From Actinomycetes bacterium (lineage in GTDB: Bacteria; Actinomycetota; Actinomycetes; S36-B12): a DNA stretch of 64,000 bases. The first letter of the stretch is position 1; each line of letters opens with the position of its first letter. The DNA lies in the NCBI GenBank assembly GCA_024641635.1, contig JAHECS010000002.1, positions 1-64,000 on the forward strand. The letters run 5' to 3'. Position numbers and translations under genes: made by a program. Positions 1 through 11,767 of this stretch are shown here, in pieces. The notes under the pieces were generated by a model. That model did not search any database. It was not told where the DNA came from and saw only the letters and a program-made list of their open reading frames with translations.

Positions 1-32
1 GTGGCTTCGCCTGATCCGTGACACTCCTGAGC

Positions 33-209
33 ATGCTTGTGGAGTTGAGTGTCGTGGAGCAGAGGTATCAGGCCGTGTTGGCGGTCATTCGCGATGGTGT
101 CCCGGTCGTCGAGGTGGCGCGCCGGTGCGACGTGTCGCGTAAGGCGGTTGATGCGTGACCTGCCCGGTACGAGAGGGGTGGGCTGCCGGCGCTGGCGGAC
201 CATTCACGA
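33..209 (+). pseudogene. IS481-type transposase 5' remnant, broken by a nonsense codon
   Basis: From the ATG at 33 the frame gives 41 residues resembling the N-terminal helix-turn-helix of IS481-family transposases (VVEQRYQAVLAV, then EVARRCDVSRKAVDA). It stops at TGA 156-158, where the family usually has Trp. The same frame continues after the stop as ARYERGGLPALADHSR (162-209), the next conserved block, so a single TGG to TGA change explains the break and no frameshift is needed. The catalytic DDE domain is absent: after about 210 the frame no longer resembles a transposase and soon runs into the GNAT gene. Nothing else is recognisable between 210 and 310. This is family recognition by eye. 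Confidence 0.7.
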
Positions 210-310
210 ACGGACCGGGGTCCCCGTGAGGCGAGCGACGGACCGGGTCACCGGGATCGTCTCGTTTCCAGATCTGGACAGCGGATGGCCCATGCCGGAT
301 ATTTCGCGGC

Positions 311-922
311 ATGCCAGCAACAGGCCCGACGGTCACGATTCGGCGCGCGGATCCCAGCAGCATCGAGCGCATCGCCGCAGTGCTGGGCAGTGCATTTGTC
401 ACCGAGCCGATGATGACGTGGCCTCTCGGTGGTCCACGAGAAGATCTCGAAGAACGCTGCATTCGGGCCTACGCCCTCTACCTCAGGCCGTTGCTGGAAG
501 GTGGTCTCGTGTGGGAGACCGTCGACGGCCACGGCGCCCTGGTGCTCGTCCCGCCCGACCGGACCGACGTGTGGGATGACGCGCTCACGCACGTGGAGGA
601 CTCGACGACTCTCGACGTCACCGATGATGGCGGGTTGCGTCATGAGCAGTTCTGGGAGTGGGTAGCTTCACGGGCTCCGCGCGAGCCGTTCTGGCACCTG
701 GACTCAGTGGGGGTCGAGCCGGGCTGGCAAGGGCGTGGGATTGGCTCGGTGCTCGTGGAATTCAGTCTCGAGCAGTCACGAGCGAGCGGTACTCCCATCG
801 TTCTCGAGACTGGCTCACCCCGCAATGTGCCGCTCTACCAGCGACTGGGATTCCGCGTCGTCGACGAGGAGGCACCACCCGAGGGCGGCCCGCACGTGTG
901 GTTCATGCGCCGGGATCCCTAG
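311..922 (+). CDS. GNAT family N-acetyltransferase
   Basis: This 203-residue protein has the GNAT fold signature. The acetyl-CoA-binding motif A is visible as QGRGIGSVL at residues 140-148, preceded by the beta strand HLDSVGV and followed by the motif B region LYQRLGFRVV near the C-terminus. It should transfer an acetyl or similar acyl group from CoA to an amine in the cytoplasm. The N-terminal half (SSIERIAAVLGSAFVTEPMM) resembles the GNAT subgroup often found next to resistance or detoxification genes, but the substrate cannot be read. The ATG at 311 is the first start after the transposase remnant. The next gene is convergent, so it is probably transcribed alone. Confidence 0.85.
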   Translation: MPATGPTVTIRRADPSSIERIAAVLGSAFVTEPMMTWPLGGPREDLEERCIRAYALYLRPLLEGGLVWETVDGHGALVLVPPDRTDVWDDALTHVEDSTTLDVTDDGGLRHEQFWEWVASRAPREPFWHLDSVGVEPGWQGRGIGSVLVEFSLEQSRASGTPIVLETGSPRNVPLYQRLGFRVVDEEAPPEGGPHVWFMRRDP

Positions 923-1025
923 CGATCAGGGGGCTCATGGTCGCGTCGGAAGCATCGGAGCCATGGTCGCCCGGGTCACCATTCCCTGAAGGCCAAAGCA
1001 AGACAGGCCCGAACGGCGAACCCCG

Positions 1026-4394
<3,369 letters not shown>

Positions 4395-4542
4395 GCTGTC
4401 GCTCCTCTGCTCCGTTGCCGTCCGGTCAGGTCCGTGCTCCCCGCGCATCGAGGCTATCGACCTCGTGACCAGACGCGGGGGGTCCCCCCGGCAGACGGTT
4501 GTCCGTGAGTGGTGCCCGAAGCCTCGACGCGCTAGGAGAAGC

Positions 4543-4920
4543 TCAGCAGTACTTCCCGTCGACGAGCCGGTGAACGACGCGATGCACCTTCGCGTGGCGC
4601 CAGTCGTACCGGGCCGCTTGGTACTCGATTGCGTCATACAGCTCGGGACTGGTGTCGTTCCGCATGTGGTCGGAGCACACGGCGGCCTGCAGCTGCTTGC
4701 GTGTCGCGTCGGACGCGAGGCCCATGATGGCCGGCGCCGCCTTCGCGTACGCCGCCTGCACCTTCGCGTTGGCGTCGCCGTTCTTGCACACGGTCGGTCC
4801 GACGGTGCCGTCCGCGTACGTGACGTAGCCACATGACGTGGCCTGCGCGGGCGCAGCCGTGACGCCGAGGGCGAGGAGCGAGCAGGACAGGGTGGCGACA
4901 GCCATTCGCGTGAGCCTCAT
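4543..4920 (-). CDS. Small secreted protein of unknown function
   Basis: This 125-residue protein begins with a clear Sec signal peptide (MRLTRMAVATL, hydrophobic core SLLALGVTA, likely cleavage after AQA at residue 27). The mature ~98 residues contain four cysteines, including one near each end (TSCGY and DGKYC), which suggests disulfides in an extracytoplasmic protein. I do not recognise a family. The ATG at 4920 was chosen because it puts the signal peptide at the N-terminus. It lies 148 nt upstream of treS on the same strand, but the gap suggests separate transcription. Confidence 0.65.
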   Translation of the reverse strand: MRLTRMAVATLSCSLLALGVTAAPAQATSCGYVTYADGTVGPTVCKNGDANAKVQAAYAKAAPAIMGLASDATRKQLQAAVCSDHMRNDTSPELYDAIEYQAARYDWRHAKVHRVVHRLVDGKYC

Positions 4921-4972
4921 CGCGCCAGTCTCGCTTTGGTGCCGCACGGGGTCAATGCTGCGGCGATTCGGA

Positions 4973-5407
4973 CTAGCCCCGGTAGGAGAAGGGGAACACG
5001 CGGGGCCCCGCACCGTCGCGTCGCAGGAGCAGCAGCATCTCCTCGGCCTCGGCCAGTGTCGGGACATGGCCCTCCTCCACCTCCCAGCACGCCGTCATCG
5101 GCTCGGTGGCGCGCTCGAACCAGTCATGCCGTGACTGGAGCGCGACGCGGTGCTGGTCGTACCCGACGACGAAGGCGCGCAGCGCCTCGAGGTCGGCCCA
5201 CACGGAGAGGTTCACGATCAGGCCGTCGTCGTCCAGGATCCGCTGCCCCGTGGCACCGGGGCCATCCTCGTCGCGCAGGCGCCAGACGAAGCCAGGCGCT
5301 TGCTCGGCCGCCGCGTTGACGTCCGCCAGCTGGGCGAGGAACGGATCCATGCGCGGGTCGTCGAGCGGGAAGCGCGTGCGAGCGATGTTCAGCTGGGCCA
5401 GCGGCAT
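4973..5407 (-). CDS. DUF3291-type protein
   Basis: The 144-residue protein starts MPLAQLNIARTRFPLDD, the usual opening of DUF3291 proteins, and has the ferredoxin-like (ABM-like) pattern including GFVWRLRDEDG, LIVNLSVWADLEALRAFV and the C-terminal EGHVPTLAEAEEML. The family is small, soluble and of unknown biochemical role, and is structurally related to antibiotic-biosynthesis monooxygenase folds. The ATG at 5407 was preferred to the ATG at 5509 because the family begins with this motif and the upstream start would overlap the divergent aldo/keto reductase start. Confidence 0.85.
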   Translation of the reverse strand: MPLAQLNIARTRFPLDDPRMDPFLAQLADVNAAAEQAPGFVWRLRDEDGPGATGQRILDDDGLIVNLSVWADLEALRAFVVGYDQHRVALQSRHDWFERATEPMTACWEVEEGHVPTLAEAEEMLLLLRRDGAGPRVFPFSYRG

Positions 5408-5507
5408 CGGCCCATCGTGCCACCTGTCCCCGGAACGCCGACCCCCCGCGGAACCGGCCAGGACCGGTCCGGGTTGCCTCAGGTCCTCGGCAGGGTTGGA
5501 TGGAGTC

Positions 5508-6398
5508 ATGACCGACCTGACCTTTCAGCCGATCGCCGCCAGCGGAACGTTCACCCTCGCAGAGAGCAGCGATGACCCCATCGCCGTGCGCCGGCTCGGC
5601 TTCGGGGCCATGCGGATCACGGGGCAGGGGATCTGGGGCGACCCCCCGGACCGCGCCACCGCCGTTGCCGTCGTCCGACGCGCTGTCGAGCTCGGCGTGG
5701 ACTTCGTCGACACGGCCGACGCGTACGGGCCTGAGGTCAGCGAGGACATCATCCGCGAGGCCCTGCACCCCTATGACGGGATCCTCGTGGCGACCAAGGG
5801 CGGTCTGACGCGGCAGGGACCTGACCAGTGGGAGGCCGTCGGGCGCCCCGAGTACCTGCGCCAGTGCGTCCAGATGTCGCTGCGGCGGCTGGGCGTCGAC
5901 CGCATCGACCTGTGGCAGCTGCACCGCATCGACACCCATGTACCGGCCGAGGACCAGTTCGGCGAGATCGCGGCGATGCAGAGAGAGGGCCTGATCCGGC
6001 ACGTCGGCCTCTCCGAGGTCACCGTCGACGACGTGCGACGGGCCCAGGAGTTCTTCGACGTCGTCAGCGTGCAGAACCTCTACAACGTCGGCGACCGCAG
6101 TGCGGAGGAGCTGCTTCGGTTCAGCGAGGCCGAGGGAATCGGGTTCATCCCCTGGTTCCCGCTCGGTGGGCGCTCGCTCGTAGCCGTCGACAGCCCGCTG
6201 GTGTCCGTCGCGAATCGGGTGGGTGCGACGCCCGGCCAGGTCGCCCTCGCCTGGCTGCTCCGGCACTCCCCCGTCATGCTGCCGATCCCCGGCACGGGGT
6301 CGCTGGCGCACCTCGAGGACAACTGCGCAGCGGCGCTGTTCGACCTGGACGACACGACGATGGCGGAACTCGACCTGCTGGTGCCGGGCGACGACTGA
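5508..6398 (+). CDS. Aldo/keto reductase
   Basis: This 296-residue NAD(P)H-dependent oxidoreductase has a TIM barrel with the family's catalytic residues in place: D68 and Y73 (FVDTADAYG), K97 (VATKGG) and H139 (WQLHRID). The C-terminal cofactor segment LPIPGTGSLAHLEDN is also typical. It should reduce aldehydes or ketones; the physiological substrate is unknown. The ATG at 5508 is directly divergent from the DUF3291 gene, with 100 nt between the chosen starts. The downstream cupin gene is convergent with only 4 nt between stops. Confidence 0.9.
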   Translation: MTDLTFQPIAASGTFTLAESSDDPIAVRRLGFGAMRITGQGIWGDPPDRATAVAVVRRAVELGVDFVDTADAYGPEVSEDIIREALHPYDGILVATKGGLTRQGPDQWEAVGRPEYLRQCVQMSLRRLGVDRIDLWQLHRIDTHVPAEDQFGEIAAMQREGLIRHVGLSEVTVDDVRRAQEFFDVVSVQNLYNVGDRSAEELLRFSEAEGIGFIPWFPLGGRSLVAVDSPLVSVANRVGATPGQVALAWLLRHSPVMLPIPGTGSLAHLEDNCAAALFDLDDTTMAELDLLVPGDD

Positions 6399-6402
6399 GG
6401 CG

Positions 6403-6735
6403 TCAGCGCTCGACGACCCAGACCTTCCGCAGCGGCTCGTCGACGATCCAGGTCGTGGCCGTTCCCGAGTCGAGCACGCCCACGGTGCCGGGGCGCAGTT
6501 CGAGCACGCGGCCGTCGTCGAGGAGCACACGACCCGAACCGCTCAGCACGACGAAGACCTCGTCCGTCTCCACGTCCGTTGACGTGCCGACCGGGTGCTC
6601 CCAGATGCCGACCTCGAGGGCGTCGGTGCTGGTCAGCATGGTCACGCCAGTGGCGATCGGACCCTCGGGGCACTTCTCCGCTGGGAGGTCGGCGAAGCGC
6701 AGGTCGGCGGTCGTCGCATCGAAGGCCTCATTCAT
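6403..6735 (-). CDS. Cupin-domain protein (EutQ/DUF861-like)
   Basis: This 110-residue single-domain cupin has the motif series GIWEHPVG, TDEVFVVLSGSGRVLLDDG and ELRPGTVGVLDSG, followed by TTWIVDEPLRKVWVV, the pattern of the DUF861/cupin_3 group. Members are small beta-barrels that bind a metal or a small ligand, often without proven catalysis. The metal-ligand His/Glu set is incomplete here, so enzymatic function is uncertain. The ATG at 6735 is preferred over an upstream start at 6798 because homologous sequence begins near it. Confidence 0.8.
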   Translation of the reverse strand: MNEAFDATTADLRFADLPAEKCPEGPIATGVTMLTSTDALEVGIWEHPVGTSTDVETDEVFVVLSGSGRVLLDDGRVLELRPGTVGVLDSGTATTWIVDEPLRKVWVVER

Positions 6736-6869
6736 GGATGCATCATGGCGCGCGCCGCCCCATCCGGGTGCTAGCACTCGCGGGTACTTGTGTGCCAACG
6801 GCGCGGTGTCGCACTCTTGACCCCAACCACGTGCAGCATGTGCAGCACCACGACCTGCGGGAGGTGACC

Positions 6870-7391
6870 GTGTCCGACGTCCACGTGTCCCCGTTCCTGC
6901 ACTCCGACTACTCGCTCGCCGGCTTCGTGATCTCCGGCCGCTGGCCGTCGTCGACGCGCGAATGGACGCAGTTCCTCGCTCTGGCGGTGCGCATCGCCGC
7001 GCATCCGGGATGCCTGCCGCACACGGCCGTCTTCCGCTCCATCGACGATCTGCCCGACGATCCGCAGCCCGACACCGTGGGGCTGGTCACGTGCGCCGGT
7101 CCGGTGATCGGGCGTGACGCCCCGCGTCCGGGCGAGCTGTCGGTGCCGCAGCCGACGGCCCTCTTCGTCCTGCACCCGCCCTCGGAGACGACGCCGTCCA
7201 CGCCGGAGAGCGCGGGCGCGGCGTCGGGCGCGCTCCTGCTCCCTGGTGTGCCGCACCTCGGGCTCGGCCACCGCGCGAGCTGGGTCGAGGCAGAGGCGGA
7301 CGGCACGGTGACGCGACTGGTCAGCCGGGTCGGGCTGGACCCGGTCGAGGACGCCGACATCGCGGTGCTCGCCACCCTCTGCGCCGCCTGA
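6870..7391 (+). CDS. Conserved-looking hypothetical protein
   Basis: The GTG at 6870 has a strong ribosome-binding site (GGGAGGT, about 4-6 nt upstream) and opens a 173-residue soluble protein beginning VSDVHVSPFLHSDYSLAGF. There is no signal peptide or membrane segment. It has a Pro/Ser/Thr-rich stretch around residues 109-116 and an acidic C-terminal region (VEAEADGTVTRLVSRVGLDP). I do not recognise the family. The gene ends just before a long palindrome that separates it from the convergent decarboxylase gene. Confidence 0.6.
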   Translation: MSDVHVSPFLHSDYSLAGFVISGRWPSSTREWTQFLALAVRIAAHPGCLPHTAVFRSIDDLPDDPQPDTVGLVTCAGPVIGRDAPRPGELSVPQPTALFVLHPPSETTPSTPESAGAASGALLLPGVPHLGLGHRASWVEAEADGTVTRLVSRVGLDPVEDADIAVLATLCAA

Positions 7392-7418
7392 CCCGACCCC
7401 ACCCCGGTCACCCCACCA

Positions 7419-7488
7419 CCCCGCCGAGAGGCACGCTGTGGTCGTGAAACCGGGCGGTTTCACGGCCACAGCGTGCCTCTCGGCGGGG
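7419..7488. repeat. 70-bp near-perfect palindrome between convergent genes
   Basis: The left half starts CCCCGCCGAGAGGCACGCTG at 7419 and the right half ends with its reverse complement at 7488. Of 35 base pairs, 33 match. One exception (T at 7442 opposite G) would be a G-U pair in RNA, and the other is in the centre. It lies between the stop codons at 7391 and 7525 of two convergent genes, so it could act as a bidirectional terminator. It is longer than most terminators and has no T tract. It is unrelated in sequence to the 33.5/34.5/50.9-kb palindromes. Confidence 0.85.
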
Positions 7489-7524
7489 TCGGGTCGGGCG
7501 GGCGGGGGCTGGTTCGGGGTGGGG

Positions 7525-8946
7525 TCAGGCGGAGTCGACGATGAGCATCGTCTCGAGAGTGGGGTCGCTGCAGTAGGCCACCCGGCACACCCGGCTGGCC
7601 GCGTGGATCGCGTCGATGCTCTCCTGCGTGACCCGCTCCCCCGGCGCCAGCAGCGGCACCCCCGGCGGATACGGGCAGAACTGCTCGGCGCTGACCTCGC
7701 CGATCGCCTCGCGCATGGGCACCCGCCGGCGCCCGCGCAGGAAGGCCTCGCGAGGAGTGAGCACGACCTCGGGCTCCACCCGCCACACGGCCAGCGGCGA
7801 GGACGGTCGCGCCTCTCCGCGGTGCGACTCGATGAGGGCGGCGAGGAGGTCGGCGAACTCCAGCACCCACTCCGGCTCGTCGGCCACCGTGGTCGTGAAC
7901 ACCAGGGTGTCGTGGTCAGCCGACTCCGGCCCGTGACCGAGCTGCCACAACGCCTCGCCGAGGACGACGCCGTCCGCGCCGGTGCCGGGCAGGATGAGCG
8001 TGAGCTTGGCCGGGTCGACGCGGCATCCGGCCACCGCGTCGTCAAGGACGACGAGGCCCCGCACCCGGGCCAGCCGGCGTCGCGCCTCGGCCACCGCCTC
8101 GATGATCAGCGCGAGCCGCTCGGCTCCGCCGCGCTCCATCGCGGCGCGGGTCCCGTCGATGGTCGCCAGCAGGGTGCCTGACGGCGACGTCGTCGTCGTG
8201 AGGTCGACCCACCGGTCCAGGGTGGACGTGGGGATCAGGTCCCCCCGCATGCTCACGACGGCGGTCTGCGAGTAGCCCAGCAGCGCCTTGTGCACGCTGG
8301 TGACCATGAAGTCGGCACCGGCGCGCATCGCCCCGCCTTCGGGGAGGAAGTCCAGGTGCGCGCCCCAGGCCTGGTCGATGATGAGCGGCTCCTTGCGCGG
8401 GCGCGTGGCCGCGACGAGGCTCGCCACGTCGGAAACGGTGCCGATGTACGACGGCGAGGTCGCGAAGAAGCCGTTGACCTGGTCCGCGACGGCCGTCAGG
8501 CTCGCGGCCTCCATGCCGATCGGCAGGTGGAACTCCGGGTGCAGCCGCGGGTAGATCCACACCGGCCGCGCACCAATGAGGACCAGGCCGGCCTGCGTGC
8601 TGCGATGGGATGTTCGGTCGATGGCGATGGGGACGCCCTCGTCGCCGACCGTCGCCAGCGCCGCGATGTTGCCCTGCGACGAGCCGCCGACGAGGAAGCG
8701 GCTGTGGTCGGCGCCGACCGACTGGGCCCACAGGGCCTCCGCCTGATCGAGGTACTTGTTGCTGTAGGCGTTGTCATCAACGCCGCCCTGCAGCGGAACG
8801 TCGTCGCGGACCAGGTCGCCCACGAGGTCGTAGGACCAACCAGCCGCGCCCTCGGCGTACCGCATCTTGTGCCCGGGCACCTGCATGGGACGTCGTCGAG
8901 CGGCAAGGGCGCGGCGCCATGCGTCGACCAGCGGAGTGCGGGACAT
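7525..8946 (-). CDS. Orn/Lys/Arg decarboxylase family protein (PLP-dependent)
   Basis: The 473-residue protein belongs to the fold-type I decarboxylases. PLP Lys is K220 in TSVHKALLGY, with D191 (IIDQAWGAH) and H114 (DRTSHRS) as cofactor contacts, and the N-terminus shows the family motif PMQVPGHK. The C-terminal domain (PREAFLRGRRRVPMREAIG, PYPPGVPLLAPGE) matches the family. It lacks the N-terminal wing domain of the large inducible enzymes, resembling the short SpeA/YaaO-like forms. It should decarboxylate lysine, ornithine or arginine to a polyamine precursor; which one cannot be told. The ATG at 8946 has GGAGG 7 nt upstream. Confidence 0.88.
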   Translation of the reverse strand: MSRTPLVDAWRRALAARRRPMQVPGHKMRYAEGAAGWSYDLVGDLVRDDVPLQGGVDDNAYSNKYLDQAEALWAQSVGADHSRFLVGGSSQGNIAALATVGDEGVPIAIDRTSHRSTQAGLVLIGARPVWIYPRLHPEFHLPIGMEAASLTAVADQVNGFFATSPSYIGTVSDVASLVAATRPRKEPLIIDQAWGAHLDFLPEGGAMRAGADFMVTSVHKALLGYSQTAVVSMRGDLIPTSTLDRWVDLTTTTSPSGTLLATIDGTRAAMERGGAERLALIIEAVAEARRRLARVRGLVVLDDAVAGCRVDPAKLTLILPGTGADGVVLGEALWQLGHGPESADHDTLVFTTTVADEPEWVLEFADLLAALIESHRGEARPSSPLAVWRVEPEVVLTPREAFLRGRRRVPMREAIGEVSAEQFCPYPPGVPLLAPGERVTQESIDAIHAASRVCRVAYCSDPTLETMLIVDSA

Positions 8947-9023
8947 GGCGTCCTCCGGGTGGTTGGGTGGGGCAGGTGCCCCCACCGCGCATCCTGTCGC
9001 ATGACGGCCTCCCGTCGCACTCC

Positions 9024-10154
9024 ATGGACGAGCTGGCAGCCGGCTCGTCGTTGAGGGTTGTCCTGGCCCCCAACGCCTTCAAGGGCACGCTCAGCCCCGC
9101 GGCGGCCGCAGCGGCGATGGCGGAGGGCACTCGACGGTCCCTGCCCGCCGCCTCGCTCACCCTGCTCCCCATCGCCGACGGCGGCGACGGCTCGGTGGAC
9201 GCCTTCGTGGCCGCCGGCTTCGACGCGATCGAGGTGTCCGCACGCGGCCCCCTCGGCGAACCGTCCCGCACCGTCGTCGCCGTCCGTGACGGAGGGGCCG
9301 TCGTCGAGCTGGCCCGCACCTGCGGGATGGCCCGGCTGCCCGCGGCGGTGCCCGCCCCGATGGCCACGAGCACCCTCGGCGTCGGCGACGCCATCGGGGC
9401 CGTCCTCGACATGGGTTGCCGCGAGATCCTCGTCTGCGTCGGCGGCAGTGCCTCGACGGACGGCGGCGCCGGCGCGCTCGTCGCCCTCGGCGCCCGGCTG
9501 CTGGACGAGTCGGGTCATGATGTGCCGCCCAACGGAGCGAACCTGGCCCGCATCGCCTCGCTCGACCTCAGCGACCTGGACCCACGACTCTCGGAGTCCC
9601 GCATCACGGTCGCGGTCGACGTCGAGAGCCCGCTGGTCGGCGAACTCGGCGCGGCGATGGTCTTCGCGCCCCAGAAGGGGGCCGCCCCAGACGAGGTTGC
9701 GCTCCTCGACGCGGGACTTCGCTCCTGGGCCCGCCTGCTCGCCGCGGAGACCGGGATCGACACGTCCGCGCTCGCGGGCGCGGGTGCGGCAGGCGGGACT
9801 CCGGCCGCGCTCGTGGCGGCCTGCCGGGCGTCAATGTCGCCGGGCGCCGACCTCATCGCCCAGCTGGTCGGACTCGATGAGGCCATCGAGGGAGCGGACC
9901 TCGTCATCACGGGCGAGGGACGGCTCGACGAGCAGAGCGCCCTCGGCAAGGGAGCGTTCGCGGTCGCGACCCGCGCGGTCACGGCCGGCGTGCCCGTGCT
10001 CGCCGTGTGCGGGAGCATCGGGCTCGACGCCGCCACGCTGGGCGAACTTGGCCTCGCGGGCTGGGCCTCGTGCGGGCCACCCGACGCCGAGGGGGCGGCC
10101 GACCGACTCGCGGCCGCGACGGAGACCGCCGTCCGCGACTGGGCCTCCGGCTAG
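9024..10154 (+). CDS. glxK: Glycerate kinase
   Basis: The 376-residue product carries the glycerate 2-kinase (GlxK/GarK) signatures: RVVLAPNAFKGTLS at the start, PIADGGDGS, VCVGGSASTDGGAG, and TGEGRLDEQS near the C-terminus. It phosphorylates D-glycerate with ATP, feeding glyoxylate- or serine-derived carbon into glycolysis. The ATG at 9024 is used; a TTG at 9051, nine codons later, would match the usual family start more closely, and neither has a strong Shine-Dalgarno. The stop overlaps the stop of the convergent antiporter gene inside one CTAG. Confidence 0.92.
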   Translation: MDELAAGSSLRVVLAPNAFKGTLSPAAAAAAMAEGTRRSLPAASLTLLPIADGGDGSVDAFVAAGFDAIEVSARGPLGEPSRTVVAVRDGGAVVELARTCGMARLPAAVPAPMATSTLGVGDAIGAVLDMGCREILVCVGGSASTDGGAGALVALGARLLDESGHDVPPNGANLARIASLDLSDLDPRLSESRITVAVDVESPLVGELGAAMVFAPQKGAAPDEVALLDAGLRSWARLLAAETGIDTSALAGAGAAGGTPAALVAACRASMSPGADLIAQLVGLDEAIEGADLVITGEGRLDEQSALGKGAFAVATRAVTAGVPVLAVCGSIGLDAATLGELGLAGWASCGPPDAEGAADRLAAATETAVRDWASG

Positions 10155-11734
10155 CCCTGCTCGGTGCGCAGCGCCTGATCGCGCAGGTCCAGCTCGTGCA
10201 GGATCGGGCGGACGAGGGCGTCCGGAACGCCCTCCTCGTCACGCATGCGGATGAGCTCCTCCTGCTCGGCGCGGACCATGGCGCGGGCGGCGCTGATGAG
10301 CTGATGCATGGCGATCTCCTGGGTCTCGGAGACCGACTCGGGGTTCGCGGACGCGTCGATCCGACGCTCCGCGTCTGCGCGGAGTCGATCGGAGACCTCC
10401 GGCGCCAGCGGAATCCCGCCGTCTGATGCCTCGACCTCGATGTCGGTGAGACGGTCGAGGGCCGCGCGGGCAAGCCGCGCGTCGACCCTACGCAACAGGT
10501 TCTCGTCGTCGTCGGTTCCCACGCGCAGCGCCCGCGCCAGCGGACCGAGGGTCAACGACAGGAACAGGGTGATGACGATGATGCAGAACGCGGTGCCGAG
10601 GATCAGGTCGCGGTAGGGCACGAGCTCCCCGTCCACGAAGGTGAGCGGGATCGAGAACGCCGCCATCCCGGACACCGGGCCGCGAGCACCGGCCCAGCCG
10701 AGGATCGCCGCTCCTTGGTACGCCCGCCGCCCGCTTCCGGACTGATGGGTGGCCCGCGACGCCCCCATCATCCCGAAGACGAAGATGACGCGAGTCACGA
10801 TGAGGGTGACGAGGACGACGGGCACGAGCACCAGCAGGTTGCGGCGGTCGTCGAGGTTGAGTCGCCCGAGGACGTCGGGAATCTCCATGCCGACGAGGAA
10901 GAAGGCCAGCGCCTGCAGGACGAACGTGATGTGCCGCCACACGGTGACGCTCTGCAGGCGACCGGTGTGCCCCGGATCCGAGTTCTGCGTGTGCGCAATG
11001 ACGAGCCCGGCCACCACGACGGCGAGGATGCCGGACCCCTGGAACTCCTCCGCCAGGAGATAGAGGGCGAAGGGCGCAACGAGCACGAGGGCGTTGGCCG
11101 GAACGAGGTCCTTGCTCCGGCGCAGTACCCACGAGAGCAGTGCACCGCCGGCCGCACCGACACCCACGCCGACGACGACCGCCAGCGTGAACACCCGGGT
11201 GACCTCGCCCAGGGTGAGTGCTCCCGCGGCCGCGGCGACCAGCGCCACCCTGAGAGCGGTGAGGCCCGTGCCGTCGTTGACCAGGCTCTCGCCCTCGAGG
11301 ATCGACACCAGCCGACGCGGCAGTCCCGCTCGGCGTGCGACGGCACTGACCGCCACCGCGTCCGTGGGCGCGAGGACGGCGCCGAGCGCCATCGCCATGG
11401 CCACCGGCATCGCCACGAAGGCCAGGGTGGCGAAGCCGACACCGAGGGTCGTCGCGACGACGAGGCCGATGGCCAAGGCGAGCACCGGCCTGCTCACCTT
11501 GCGCAGGTCCAGGTAGGACGAGCCGAGCGCTTCGCCGAACACGAGGGGGGCGAGAACGACGATGAGGATCACCTCGGGGTCGGGCGGGGCGGTTGGCCCG
11601 ACCGGCAGTGCTCCGACGATCGCGCCGGCGACGAGCAGCGGGATCGCCATCCCCCAGCCGCGCTGCCGGACGAAGACGCCGATGGCGACCGCGAACGTGG
11701 CCGCGGCGGCCAGCGTGACGAAGGTCTCGTTCAT
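10151..11734 (-). CDS. Na+/H+ antiporter, CPA1 family
   Basis: This 527-residue membrane protein has about 12 hydrophobic segments and the CPA1 signatures LAPTDAVAV and EGESLVNDGTG, which contain the ion-binding aspartates, plus AILGWAGARGPVSG. It exchanges cytoplasmic Na+ (or K+) for protons at the plasma membrane for pH and salt homeostasis. After the last membrane segment there is a ~125-residue charged cytoplasmic tail (LRRVDARLARAALDRL onward) predicted to be helical, as in other bacterial NhaP/YjcE-type proteins, where such tails can be regulatory. The ATG at 11734 follows a short gap after the divergently placed dioxygenase stop. Confidence 0.92.
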   Translation of the reverse strand: MNETFVTLAAAATFAVAIGVFVRQRGWGMAIPLLVAGAIVGALPVGPTAPPDPEVILIVVLAPLVFGEALGSSYLDLRKVSRPVLALAIGLVVATTLGVGFATLAFVAMPVAMAMALGAVLAPTDAVAVSAVARRAGLPRRLVSILEGESLVNDGTGLTALRVALVAAAAGALTLGEVTRVFTLAVVVGVGVGAAGGALLSWVLRRSKDLVPANALVLVAPFALYLLAEEFQGSGILAVVVAGLVIAHTQNSDPGHTGRLQSVTVWRHITFVLQALAFFLVGMEIPDVLGRLNLDDRRNLLVLVPVVLVTLIVTRVIFVFGMMGASRATHQSGSGRRAYQGAAILGWAGARGPVSGMAAFSIPLTFVDGELVPYRDLILGTAFCIIVITLFLSLTLGPLARALRVGTDDDENLLRRVDARLARAALDRLTDIEVEASDGGIPLAPEVSDRLRADAERRIDASANPESVSETQEIAMHQLISAARAMVRAEQEELIRMRDEEGVPDALVRPILHELDLRDQALRTEQG

Positions 11735-11767
11735 CGCACGGCAGCCTACGTGGCTCGGGCGTCGCGG

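Noticed and set aside
10151-10154. Shared CTAG stop of glycerate kinase and antiporter genes
   Set aside because: Overlapping convergent stops are common in compact genomes and both proteins are complete, so it has no further meaning.
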